This document shows, piece after piece, positions 33,928 to 43,167 of a stretch of 64,000 nucleotides of DNA. The stretch covers positions 62,001-126,000 of the forward strand of contig CAZBOW010000001.1 of NCBI GenBank assembly GCA_964493635.1, in the 5' to 3' direction. Position numbers and translations under genes: made by a program. Position 1 is the first letter of the stretch. Each line of letters starts with the position of its first letter. The stretch comes from OLB6 sp964493635 (GTDB lineage Bacteria; Bacteroidota; Ignavibacteria; Kapaibacteriales; Kapaibacteriaceae). The notes beneath the pieces are model-generated. The model was not told where the DNA came from and did no database searches. It worked only from the letters and a program-made list of their open reading frames with translations.

Positions 33928-34904
33928 CCTTGTTCACGATACCACGTGATGGTCTCGAGCAGGCCGTCCGCCAGGGATACCTGCTGGCGGTAGCCGAATT
34001 GTTCGCGGGCTTTTTCGGTAGAGCAGATCCAGTACTTCTGGGTCATGTCGATCCCTTTTTCGTAGTCCAGGACGGGAGGTTTCCCGGTGAGTTTCCCAAG
34101 GGCACCAACGGTGCCGGCAATACCCATCACTACGGCATGGGGTAGGCGAACTGTGAGCAGCTTCCGGCGGCCCAGCACCGCAGCCGACACATTCGAAATC
34201 TGGGGCCAGGTGTAAAACTCATCGGACGACACAAAGTAGGTTTCGCCAACCGTCCGTGGCGATAGCGTTGCCTCGACAATTCCACGCGCCAGATCGCGAA
34301 CGTGAATGAACGACAACACCTTTTCATCGAAGCCGATCAGCGGAGAGACGCCGCGATTGACGGTTTGGAAAAAGGTCAGTGTGGCCTGATCGCGCTGCCC
34401 GTACACCACGGGTGGACGCACGATGGTGGCCGGGAGTTCGCTCATCGCGTTGATCACCACATCTTCGGCCAGCTTCTTCGTTCGGCCATAGGCGGTAAGG
34501 GGCTTGCGATGATCGTCCTCGCGCACCGGCTGCGTAGCTGATGCCGCAGGGCCACAGACCGCCAGCGAGCTGATATGGGTAAAGCGTTGCAGCTGCGGAC
34601 GGTATGCCAGCACGGCATCGACAAGGTTGCGTGTAGCTACCTCGTTGCCCCGTCGGAAATCTTCTTCGTTTTTGCCGGCAGTTTGTCCAGCAATATGGAT
34701 CACGGCGTCCACGCCGTCCATGGCCGACCGCAGCGAGGACAGATCGTGCAGCGATCCCTCAACCAACCGTGCGTTCTTCCCCTGCAACCACCGGTGGTTG
34801 CTCGACGAGCGGGCGATGTAGGTAACATCGATTCCGCGTTCGACCAGCACATCCACAACATGACTGCCAACAAATCCCGTAGCTCCGGTGAGCAGAACGT
34901 TCAC
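33918..34904 (-). CDS. NAD-dependent epimerase/dehydratase (extended SDR)
   Basis: A 328-residue extended SDR. The Rossmann motif is GATGFVGS, the catalytic Thr/Ser and Tyr-Lys are in FTHISSLAVCG and AYGRTKKLAED, and the substrate end has IVRPPVVYG. It could act on nucleotide sugars or as a 3-beta-hydroxysteroid-type dehydrogenase; the neighbourhood does not decide. The start is a GTG at 34904 with a GGAGA ribosome site 7 bases before it; an ATG 4 bases upstream is out of frame and meets a stop at once. A TATCTTTG promoter box lies 41 bases upstream. Confidence 0.9.
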   Translation of the reverse strand: MNVLLTGATGFVGSHVVDVLVERGIDVTYIARSSSNHRWLQGKNARLVEGSLHDLSSLRSAMDGVDAVIHIAGQTAGKNEEDFRRGNEVATRNLVDAVLAYRPQLQRFTHISSLAVCGPAASATQPVREDDHRKPLTAYGRTKKLAEDVVINAMSELPATIVRPPVVYGQRDQATLTFFQTVNRGVSPLIGFDEKVLSFIHVRDLARGIVEATLSPRTVGETYFVSSDEFYTWPQISNVSAAVLGRRKLLTVRLPHAVVMGIAGTVGALGKLTGKPPVLDYEKGIDMTQKYWICSTEKAREQFGYRQQVSLADGLLETITWYREQGWL

Positions 34905-34945
34905 ACATTTCTCCGTTCAGATGGAACGACCAACACTTCCAACAT

Positions 34946-34953
34946 CAAAGATA
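34946..34953 (-). promoter_or_regulatory. TATCTTTG promoter box before the epimerase gene
   Basis: The minus strand matches TAnnTTTG in the 54-base gap between the large T9SS protein gene and the epimerase gene. It would start transcription about 35 bases before the GTG. No good -33 box at 19 bases. Confidence 0.45.
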
Positions 34954-34958
34954 CGGTG

Positions 34959-37900
34959 TCATCGATGGATGATCAGATCCGTTGTACACCGATGTCGGCC
35001 ATGCACCATCCGTACCAGATACCGGCCAGTCGACACCTCGCCGAGCACCATCTGAACATGATGCTGGCCAGGTGGAACGGTGAGGGTGCGCTCTGCCACG
35101 AGTCGACCATCGACCGTGACAATCTGCAGCACGGTGGGGTTGTGGGTGAGCGTTGTCAGCTCCATGCTTGCGCTCGACCCGATGACGTCTATGACGCGTA
35201 CAGCCGGCGATAGTCCCAGACTGATGACCTTGGTTTCCACCGCACAGTCTCCGGTGAGCGTAAGCCTGCCGTCCGAGCTGCGCAGCCCTCCGCGAGAGCT
35301 GATGACGGTATCGATGTCGAGGACCGTCTGCAACGCACCTCCGAGGTAGGTCTGGCCACGCAGAACAAACAGCGGTGTGGCCTCCTCGATCTCCGAGCGA
35401 CGCACGCTCACGGTGGTTGATCCGCGTCCGTTGGGCGTTACCGATACCGATAAGCCCGGGACGACGGCTTCAGCCTCAGTGATCTGAAGAATCGAGCCAT
35501 CGTAGGTGACGGTAAAGTCCAGAGAGCTGATTCCAGCGCCTGCCAGCGGTTCCGGCGACGTCAGGTGCACGGGAATATCCACCACCGTACCGATGACGGC
35601 CGTAAGATCCTGTGGAATCACCACCGAAACGTTGTCTACCGGTCGCTGCGATGCCGTGCGTCCTGTTACTGTAAGGGTGGTCGTTTCAGCACAGCCACCG
35701 TTCGGGTGGGAACTACGAATCTGGACCGTTAGCGTGTCGAACCGTCCTGGGCCCACGTAAGCATACACCATGAAGATTCCAACGGTTTCACCCGGGGCAA
35801 TGGTCACGGGAAGGCGCGTTGTTGATCCCGTTGAACCCGTAATGTTCGTTACCTGCCATGGTAGAACGATGGGATCCGGATCAAGGGCATCGATCAGAAG
35901 GTCCGATGTACCGGTGTTGGTGATCACGATCGTCTGTTGCGAGGATTCGCCGTCGGCAATCAGTCCAAAATCGGAGTTTGCAATGTTCACCGAGCGATCC
36001 GTCGCGCGTGCAGTGCAGGATACCACCACCTTCACCGTGTCGTAGCACGGTCCTACGACCACACGGATCGTATCAGTAACGGTTCCGGCGGTGGTCGGTG
36101 TTGCCGTGACCGTTACCGGGATTTGCGAGGTGATGGTACCACCAGCAACAAGGTCCACGGAAAATGGTGCAGGGGAGATGACGCTGTGGATCGTTGCACG
36201 GAGTCCGTTGGTCTGCAGTGCCTGCAGCGTAAAGCCCCCTACCGACGTCACGCGACCCGTATCGCAGAGGTCAACCGTAGGAAGCGTAAGCTCGGCGGGA
36301 TCGGCAAGGAACCGTCCGCGGAACCATGTTCCCGAGAACTCCACGGGTAGCGGCTGTGAACACGGTTGCGTGATCAGAGAGTCCACGACAACAAAGGCAC
36401 CGGCACCGGCCTGTGGGGTAATCCGGGCAGCATACGTGCGCGTTACCCCTGGGGCGAGGGTATCGGGCAGTCCCTGCACTTGCACCTGTGAGGACCGATT
36501 TCCTGCCACGATCAATGGTACCTGCGAGGTATTGGTCACCGTCACCGACGTATCGGCATAGCCAACACAATTCAGCACAAAGCCAACGTCAACCGACGTC
36601 TCGGCAATCGCAGCGGCAGGGTAGTACGTCGCGGCCGTGAGTGTGGCTTGCAGGGTGTCGTTGCAGGACTGTGAGACGTAGGGGAATCGGATCACGGCCG
36701 CAACAGCGCGATTCTGATCGGCGGCAAACGGGCGGTACTGAACATCGATCGTAAACGACTCACCTGGTCCCAGATTCTTTGTTCCAAACGCCGTGAGCAA
36801 ATAGAAGGGCGGCGCCAGCAATGGTGCACGCACGGTGACGGGCGACGTACCGGTATTGCTCAGGGTGAAGGATTCTACATCACGAATGTCCGAACCGGTC
36901 GGGCAGGCGGTGAAGATGCCAAAATCGATTCCAGCCTGACTGAGGGATACCTCGCCTTGTACCCGCTCTCCTTGTACGGTGAACGAGGAGACCACATCGC
37001 ATGGTGTAGCTCGCAGCGAGGCCGTCCCCGAAACCACGCCGGTACCGGCCGGGGCAAACAGCAGTTGGACGGTGACCACCTCCCCAGGCTTGATAACGAA
37101 GCCGGGTGCGGGAGAAACAACGGCAAACCCAGCCGGCAAGGTGATCTGCGCGATCGTCAGCGGTTCGGTACCCGTATTGGTAACCTCCACGGAGCGCGAT
37201 ACGGAGTTTTGGCACGAGCCGATCGTACCAAAGTCTACGGCGGATGGTCGAACCGAGTACTGAATGTCATGGTACGACAGCGTAAGTGTTCTGCTGATGC
37301 CGGGACAGCCTTCGCTGGATCGCACGTACACCTGGTACTCTCCTGCCAGCCGGGCCGTGTACGACGGGCCCGTTGCACCTGGAATGACCGTTCCGTTGCG
37401 CCGCCATTCAAAGGCTGTTGCACCGGCAGCCTGAGCGGTAAGAACTACAGAGTCGCCGTTGCAGATGATGCGCTGGCCGCTTGGCTGCAGAATGACGCTG
37501 GGTGCGGGTAAGGGGCTGATGGTAATGGGGTCCGACTCGGCAAAGCATCCACCTGGGGCAATGACCTTCAGGCGATAGGTGCCCGTTGTGTTGACAACGA
37601 TACGTGTTGTGCCGCTTACGGTTACCCCCACGCCGTTAACGGTCCATTGGTAGAACTCGGCATTCGTCGTGGTGGTTGTGAGTGTGACGGTATCGCCTGG
37701 GCAGATCTGCAACCGCGAAGCTGAAATCTGTGGCTTGGCGGGGTTCGACTTCGTCAGCACCGGCGACTGTGCAAACAGCGGTGCGTATTGACGACCACGA
37801 GCTGTGGTAGCAGCCGGTTGTCCAAGGTTGGCATCGGCCGCAAATCGATACGCATATACGCGGTACGTATACGATGTTCCGCACTGAAGGTCACTCGAAT

Positions 37901-38873
37901 CGGCGTAGGTCGCTCCATTGATCGTTGGGACAATGGCAATGAGCTGCGCTCCGTGAAGCGTCTGTCCAACGGTATAGATTGTTCCATCAACGACCGCATT
38001 GGAGGGAAAGGCGGCGAAGTTGGCCGTGTCGCGCAGGACAAGGTATCCTGTGGTTCGATCATCGGGATAGGTGTCAACCACCGGAGTCCACGAAATGGTG
38101 TGCTTCGTGGCCGTCTGTTCAACTACCTGAATCGTAGGTGTGGCCGTCCACTCGGGCTCCCTCCACTCCTGCCACAGCAGGTAGTTTACGTCGGTTTTAC
38201 CCAGCAGAATCTTCCGTTCATCGACGCTGTTGGGCAAGCCGGGCGTCATCCACCGACCGGTGCTCGTAGAATCGTTGTTCCGGCCGGCGTTATACGCCGC
38301 CAGTGACCGGCCCGACACACATACCGAGCGTGGACCGATGTTCGACGTATCGTATCCGGCCTTGGGATTGGGCGTAGCCAACCATGTAGGTCCTGGCGCG
38401 GCACCGTGCATCAAGCCGTGCACGTGAGAGGAATCCGCTTTGAGGACCTGCACAAAGTCACGGTCTTGATTGATATTCATCCCGTTCGATGTAGCCGCAC
38501 CGTCGACGTTCACGATATCGAAGTAGCGATTGTCGAACTGACTCAGTTCCATGTATCCGTCTGCCAGATCAACGTCTTCGGCTACGACAACCGTACGTGG
38601 GCCGTGGTAGATCAAGATGATTGTACCGGCACGCACGTGCTGCCAGTGTGGGATGTTCTTGAACCGAGGGCCGCTCTGCCGCTGATCTCCAGCTCCGCGA
38701 TTATCCGTGACGATATATCCACGCAGGTCGATGTTGTCCGCCACGACAACGATTTCCGTCCACTCTAGGCCCTGGTCGACGTCGTTCCGGTATTCACTGA
38801 CCACCACATCCTGAGCATTCAAAACGGTACACAGTGCGGTAAACAACAACAGGGTATGCCAGATCATCTTCAT
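34959..38873 (-). CDS. Very large T9SS-exported surface protein with ASH/choice-of-anchor-D repeats
   Basis: A 1304-residue exported protein. A signal peptide (IWHTLLLFTALCTVLNAQ) is followed by a lamin-tail-like domain (VVVSEYRNDVDQGLEWTEI), a fibronectin-III-like domain, two Ig-like domains with paired Cys, and from about residue 530 several ASH-type repeats (VDFGTIGSCQNSVSRSVEV, and others starting FGIFTAC, VGFVLNC, FGLIADG). A cohesin-like domain with GDC-type end and a type A T9SS sorting tail (ILQIVTVDGRLVAERTL to DLIIHR) close it. It probably reaches the cell surface or medium as adhesin or matrix protein. The start ATG at 38873 opens the signal peptide; the frame runs further up. Confidence 0.9.
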   Translation of the reverse strand: MKMIWHTLLLFTALCTVLNAQDVVVSEYRNDVDQGLEWTEIVVVADNIDLRGYIVTDNRGAGDQRQSGPRFKNIPHWQHVRAGTIILIYHGPRTVVVAEDVDLADGYMELSQFDNRYFDIVNVDGAATSNGMNINQDRDFVQVLKADSSHVHGLMHGAAPGPTWLATPNPKAGYDTSNIGPRSVCVSGRSLAAYNAGRNNDSTSTGRWMTPGLPNSVDERKILLGKTDVNYLLWQEWREPEWTATPTIQVVEQTATKHTISWTPVVDTYPDDRTTGYLVLRDTANFAAFPSNAVVDGTIYTVGQTLHGAQLIAIVPTINGATYADSSDLQCGTSYTYRVYAYRFAADANLGQPAATTARGRQYAPLFAQSPVLTKSNPAKPQISASRLQICPGDTVTLTTTTTNAEFYQWTVNGVGVTVSGTTRIVVNTTGTYRLKVIAPGGCFAESDPITISPLPAPSVILQPSGQRIICNGDSVVLTAQAAGATAFEWRRNGTVIPGATGPSYTARLAGEYQVYVRSSEGCPGISRTLTLSYHDIQYSVRPSAVDFGTIGSCQNSVSRSVEVTNTGTEPLTIAQITLPAGFAVVSPAPGFVIKPGEVVTVQLLFAPAGTGVVSGTASLRATPCDVVSSFTVQGERVQGEVSLSQAGIDFGIFTACPTGSDIRDVESFTLSNTGTSPVTVRAPLLAPPFYLLTAFGTKNLGPGESFTIDVQYRPFAADQNRAVAAVIRFPYVSQSCNDTLQATLTAATYYPAAAIAETSVDVGFVLNCVGYADTSVTVTNTSQVPLIVAGNRSSQVQVQGLPDTLAPGVTRTYAARITPQAGAGAFVVVDSLITQPCSQPLPVEFSGTWFRGRFLADPAELTLPTVDLCDTGRVTSVGGFTLQALQTNGLRATIHSVISPAPFSVDLVAGGTITSQIPVTVTATPTTAGTVTDTIRVVVGPCYDTVKVVVSCTARATDRSVNIANSDFGLIADGESSQQTIVITNTGTSDLLIDALDPDPIVLPWQVTNITGSTGSTTRLPVTIAPGETVGIFMVYAYVGPGRFDTLTVQIRSSHPNGGCAETTTLTVTGRTASQRPVDNVSVVIPQDLTAVIGTVVDIPVHLTSPEPLAGAGISSLDFTVTYDGSILQITEAEAVVPGLSVSVTPNGRGSTTVSVRRSEIEEATPLFVLRGQTYLGGALQTVLDIDTVISSRGGLRSSDGRLTLTGDCAVETKVISLGLSPAVRVIDVIGSSASMELTTLTHNPTVLQIVTVDGRLVAERTLTVPPGQHHVQMVLGEVSTGRYLVRMVHGRHRCTTDLIIHR

Positions 38874-38907
38874 TCGGGTATGTCCTACGGTTCGGCACAA
38901 AGATGTC

Positions 38908-38945
38908 AAAAAAAAAGGGGAGCATGTCGCATTGACATGCTCCCC
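38908..38945 (-). terminator. Strong intrinsic terminator between the two giant surface-protein genes
   Basis: A perfect 12-bp GC-rich stem (38934-38945 with 38917-38928), 5-base loop, then nine T on the minus strand (38916-38908). It follows the stop at 38964 by 18 bases, so the two T9SS genes are separate transcripts. Confidence 0.95.
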
Positions 38946-38963
38946 AGTTTTCAACCGATCGGC

Positions 38964-41900
38964 TTACTTGACGATGACAACCGTCTGAAGGTGACGGGCA
39001 CCGTCGACGATCGTCTGCAGCCCGTAGATGCCGGATGCAACCGAGGCACCATTGACGGGCAGCACGTGTGTGCCTTGAGCCATGGTTCCGTTCGTGATGG
39101 TTGCTACCACCGAACCGGAGGCGTCAACCAGCAGCATCGTAACATTCATCGTGCGTGGCAGGGTAACCGATACGTTGGCCTGACCAGCTACTGGGTTTGG
39201 TGTCACGCGATCGATGATCACGCCGCCAGCAACAACGTCTTCTTCAACGCTAACGACCGGAGCTACCGTTACAACTGCGGCATCGGAGATGACCTCTCCA
39301 CACTCAGCTGTTACGCGGCAGGTGTACGAGCCAGCGTCGTCGGCTACTACGTTCATCTTCGTGTACGTTGCAGCTACTTCACCAGCAAGATCAGCACCGT
39401 CCTTGACCCACTGGTACTGAACCGTTCCAGCACCGGTAGCGTCAACGGTCAGCGTCAGGGTTTCGGCTACCTTGAGATCAACCGTAGCAGCAGGCTGCGT
39501 GGTGATTTCCGTGGCTGCCTTGACCGTCAGGGAAGCGGCATCGCTCATCACTGTACCGCAGGCGGTGGACACCTCAACGGTGTACTCGCCAGCGCGGGCT
39601 GCTGTAGCAGCAGCAACTTCCAGCGTAGCCTCGGTAGCACCTGGGATGGCCGTGCCATCTTGGAACCACTGATACATTACCATGCCTTGGGCATCAGCTG
39701 CAACCGTCATGCTGACGGCGTCGCCAGCACAGACTTCAGCTGCGGCTGGCTGTGCAGTGATCGATGGGGCCGTACCGACGGTAACCATCGTAGCAGCTTC
39801 ACCGAAGATCGATGGATTCAGATCCAGAGCAGCCATCAGCGTGTAGGTGCCAGCATCGGCAGCCGTAGCATTCGTGATGGTCAGCGTGGAGCTGTTAGCA
39901 CCGCCGATGGACGAGCCCGTCGACGACGTGCCGTTGCTCAGAGCAACACCATTGCGGAACCATTGCAGGTTGAGTGTTTCGCCAGCTGGGTTCGAGTAGG
40001 CCATACCATCGATGGTTAGCGTGCCGTTTCCGCACAGGCTGTACTCATCCTTCATGAACTCGACATACACACCGGAGGAGAAGACGCGAATCTTACGCGA
40101 CGTGGCCGTTCCGCACACACCCGAAACAACGCAGTGGTACTCATTGGAGTAATCGTCGCTGTCGAAGTTGTGGATGCGCAGAATGTTGCTGTGAACACCG
40201 CTGAACTTGTCACCATTCTCGAGGAGTTGGTCGCCGCGGTACCAAGCATAGCCCAGAACTTCGTTCGGGAACTCTGCCTCTACCATCATCGAAACGGTCT
40301 CACCCATGATGCCAGGAACGGCATAGGTCTGATTCGTGATCGTTGTTGCGCGTCCGACGCGAATGTGCGCTTCGTTGGTGACAACGTCGCCGCATGGGCC
40401 ATATCCCGAAACTTCACACCAGTACACACCCGAGGTGTTGAACTGCACGCTCTTGAGTTCGAGAACAGGCTGATTTGCCATTGGGATGGCATCGCCGTCC
40501 TTGTACCACTGGTAGGAACGGATCGTACCCGATACGAAGGCAACGAGGGTATCGTTGCTGCCAAGGCAGAGGTTCTTCGAGGCCAATGGGTTCACCATGG
40601 CAACGGGCTCTACGATGGCAAACGATCCAGACATACCAACTTCTGGACGATCAACACCGCTTACACGAACACGGCAGTTGCCCAGCAGACCGCCCGAAGG
40701 AACAACCCAATCGAGTTGACCGGCCGAAGCAGGGTAGGAGGCGATTGCCGTGGAGTAGTTCAGGCCGCCGTCGATGGAGTACTCAACCTTTACGTTGGTC
40801 ATACCATCGGCGCGCCAGCGAACAGTCGTTACCGTACCAGCACAGAGTGTATCACCAGCCATTGGGGCCAGCACCTTCACGCTTGGCGTGTTGATGTAGA
40901 TCGGTGTGGTGAATCCGCCTGGCGTACCGTAGGAGAATGGGTCGGAATTGACACCGTTCCAGATACCATTGCTAGAGGTCATGGTGCTAACAATTGCACC
41001 TGCCAGCGTGCGCTCAACGATGCGGAAGACGCCCGTGCTTGGAACAGGGGCACAACCAAACGTGGTCAGGTCGGTACCGACGCGTGAAGAATTATACGCA
41101 CCCATCGTGTACAGAGCATTGCCGGCATAGTCGCGAACGGTGATACCAACTTCACCGGCATAAGACCCACCAGCTGTCCACGTAAGCTTGTAGTTGCGGC
41201 CAGGAGTGAGGGTGTATCGTTCTACGAACGAAGAACCAGTTGTGAACGACGTACCAATGGTTGCGACGGTTGCGCCGGTGGTCAGGTCGGAGACCGTCAT
41301 GCGGGCGCCGTTCCATCCGTCACCCCAATCATCGTACAGGTCAAATGTGAATTCGCACGGAGGTGCTCCGCTTGCAACAGCGTTTGGCACCTGCGTCATC
41401 CATGCGCCTTGCTTATTCTCGATGTCATCGCGGTAGCGAGCCGTTGTGAAGCCTACCGTGGTGTTGTAGGACTGTACCATACCGATACCCACTGGTTGAC
41501 CAGTACCGTCGACGTTGTCGTACAGAAGCACGAAGTTCTTCTCACCCAATTGGCTGCCCATGTCGCCCATGAGCGTAGCACCGGTGCCGGTGGCATCCGT
41601 CGACATTGCCTTCGATGTTGCACCAAGCTGGTAACGACGGATCACGCGGCCGGAACCGTCAGCAAGTTCGATCTGCCAGTAGACGGTATTGCCCGACGTA
41701 AACGTGGCGTTGTTTGAAGGAACCAAGTTGATGAAGAAGCTCTTGGATGTCTCGCTAGCACCCGTAACAAGAACGGAGTGGTTGCCAGCAACGGCCGTGC
41801 TCTTGCCACTAACAAAGTTGTACGTGTCCGTGGTGTGATCGTAGTGAATGTTCGTACCAGCACCGGCCGAGGCAGGGTTTGGGTCAACAGTGTTGGAGCC

Positions 41901-43052
41901 GCCAACAACGTAGCGGTACTTCATATTCGGTGTCAGGTTCGACATCGTGATATGAGCGTAGGCCGGCGTGTTGAACGACGCGTTGCTGCTGGTAAAGCCG
42001 TAGATGTACTGCGGAACAATGTTGGCAGTGATCGTCGGCGTTGGCAGAACTTGCACCGTCATCAGCGTCTGGGCCGTTCCGTTGGGAACGTTCACGCGGA
42101 TGTTATAGGTGCCAGCCGAGGCCAGGATCACGTTGTTGAATTCAGCCACACCACCAAAGGCCTGGACGCTGGTCGTACCCGTTGGAGTGCTTGGGCCGCT
42201 CACGCGGGTGAGCGTCAGCGTGGAGTTGTATCCTGTTTCCAGGTTGTTCAAGCTATTGAAAACCCGAACGGTGAACGTTGGCAGAGGAATACCTGCGTAT
42301 CCCACCAGCATCGAACCCGTTGTGGTAACGTAGGCAGCCGAAACTACCGGCGGGTTTGTAAACGTCGTGGACGACACAGAAATGTCGTCGACACGCACCG
42401 AAGGACGGCTACCCGAACCATCTCCGTTTTGGAAGTACAACCACCGTACCTGCACCAGCGCCTTGTTGTCGACAGCTGCTGGCAGGGTGTGGGTGTAGGT
42501 CTGCGTCGTGGTGCCATTGCCAACGGCGTCGTGCTCGACGAACGAGCCGTCGCCGCGTACGACGTTCTGCCATGTACCACTCGAACCAATCCGAGCCTGC
42601 AGACGCACGACATACGGACGCTGCAGCGTACCGCTGGACTGTGCCGTCCAGGTTACCTGGACGTTGCTGCGTCCCGAAGTGTTCAGCGACAGCACCGCCG
42701 CACCCATGTTCTGTTGAACGCCGTTGACGCTCTGTGGGCTGGACGTCTGGTTGAACGAAAAGCCCGACGTTCCCAAGCCCTGCAGACGGGTGCCGGATGT
42801 CAGACCATACGACAACGTCCAGTCGCCAGCAGGAGCCTGATCGGCATTGCCGAACTCCATACGGTCGGCGAATGTATGGAAGACCATCGACGTTGGATAG
42901 GTTCCAGCAGCTGATGCGCTGGACCACTCCGTCATCGAGTAATCTCCCGCTGATAGGGCCCACGGAGTGGGATTCGTTTGAGCCGATGCTACAAGAGCAC
43001 CGAAGCAAAGGATGACGCTTAGTGCGACACCACGTAGGATGGAAGGATTCAT
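38964..43052 (-). CDS. Very large T9SS-exported protein with five Ig-like domains
   Basis: A 1362-residue exported protein. After a signal peptide (GVALSVILCFGALVASAQ) comes a beta-rich N-terminal half with a domain ending in PSVRVDDISVSS, a lectin-like region (EFTFDLYDDWGDGWNGARM), and a bacterial GPI-like WRADGMTNVKVEYSIDGG stretch. From about residue 820 there are five Ig-like domains, recognisable by repeated YQWxxDG and AGxYxCxV. The tail is a type A T9SS sorting domain (NPVAGQANVSVTLP, GTHVLPVNGASVASGIYG, ending VVIVK). A surface adhesin or S-layer-like role is likely. The ATG at 43052 is preferred to a GTG at 43058. Confidence 0.9.
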   Translation of the reverse strand: MNPSILRGVALSVILCFGALVASAQTNPTPWALSAGDYSMTEWSSASAAGTYPTSMVFHTFADRMEFGNADQAPAGDWTLSYGLTSGTRLQGLGTSGFSFNQTSSPQSVNGVQQNMGAAVLSLNTSGRSNVQVTWTAQSSGTLQRPYVVRLQARIGSSGTWQNVVRGDGSFVEHDAVGNGTTTQTYTHTLPAAVDNKALVQVRWLYFQNGDGSGSRPSVRVDDISVSSTTFTNPPVVSAAYVTTTGSMLVGYAGIPLPTFTVRVFNSLNNLETGYNSTLTLTRVSGPSTPTGTTSVQAFGGVAEFNNVILASAGTYNIRVNVPNGTAQTLMTVQVLPTPTITANIVPQYIYGFTSSNASFNTPAYAHITMSNLTPNMKYRYVVGGSNTVDPNPASAGAGTNIHYDHTTDTYNFVSGKSTAVAGNHSVLVTGASETSKSFFINLVPSNNATFTSGNTVYWQIELADGSGRVIRRYQLGATSKAMSTDATGTGATLMGDMGSQLGEKNFVLLYDNVDGTGQPVGIGMVQSYNTTVGFTTARYRDDIENKQGAWMTQVPNAVASGAPPCEFTFDLYDDWGDGWNGARMTVSDLTTGATVATIGTSFTTGSSFVERYTLTPGRNYKLTWTAGGSYAGEVGITVRDYAGNALYTMGAYNSSRVGTDLTTFGCAPVPSTGVFRIVERTLAGAIVSTMTSSNGIWNGVNSDPFSYGTPGGFTTPIYINTPSVKVLAPMAGDTLCAGTVTTVRWRADGMTNVKVEYSIDGGLNYSTAIASYPASAGQLDWVVPSGGLLGNCRVRVSGVDRPEVGMSGSFAIVEPVAMVNPLASKNLCLGSNDTLVAFVSGTIRSYQWYKDGDAIPMANQPVLELKSVQFNTSGVYWCEVSGYGPCGDVVTNEAHIRVGRATTITNQTYAVPGIMGETVSMMVEAEFPNEVLGYAWYRGDQLLENGDKFSGVHSNILRIHNFDSDDYSNEYHCVVSGVCGTATSRKIRVFSSGVYVEFMKDEYSLCGNGTLTIDGMAYSNPAGETLNLQWFRNGVALSNGTSSTGSSIGGANSSTLTITNATAADAGTYTLMAALDLNPSIFGEAATMVTVGTAPSITAQPAAAEVCAGDAVSMTVAADAQGMVMYQWFQDGTAIPGATEATLEVAAATAARAGEYTVEVSTACGTVMSDAASLTVKAATEITTQPAATVDLKVAETLTLTVDATGAGTVQYQWVKDGADLAGEVAATYTKMNVVADDAGSYTCRVTAECGEVISDAAVVTVAPVVSVEEDVVAGGVIIDRVTPNPVAGQANVSVTLPRTMNVTMLLVDASGSVVATITNGTMAQGTHVLPVNGASVASGIYGLQTIVDGARHLQTVVIVK

Positions 43053-43115
43053 GACCACTTTACACCGCGGTTCAACAAATACGGATTATACTCGTAACTA
43101 CACTAATCTATGGAA

Positions 43116-43133
43116 CTTGCTAACACTAGCAAG
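43116..43133. other. Perfect 7-bp hairpin, role unclear
   Basis: CTTGCTA, a 4-base loop, then TAGCAAG in the 115-bp region between pepF and the large T9SS gene, both read on the minus strand. There is no T run after it, so it is a poor intrinsic terminator; it could stabilise the pepF 3' end or sit in the leader of the T9SS gene. Confidence 0.4.
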
Positions 43134-43167
43134 CTGTAATTTCTTACGAATTGTTCATGAATGGTGA

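Noticed and set aside
38856..40019. Open frame of 387 codons antisense to the large T9SS gene
   Set aside because: No signal peptide, no domain, Cys/His/Arg-rich composition typical of a reverse-strand shadow, and it crosses a clear terminator.
41778..42914. Open frame of 378 codons antisense to the Ig-domain protein
   Set aside because: Composition (Val, Arg, His rich) and lack of any domain mark it as a shadow of the opposite gene.
43116..43133. Perfect hairpin considered as the pepF terminator
   Set aside because: No T run follows on the minus strand, so it does not meet the criteria of an intrinsic terminator; it is listed as a hairpin only.
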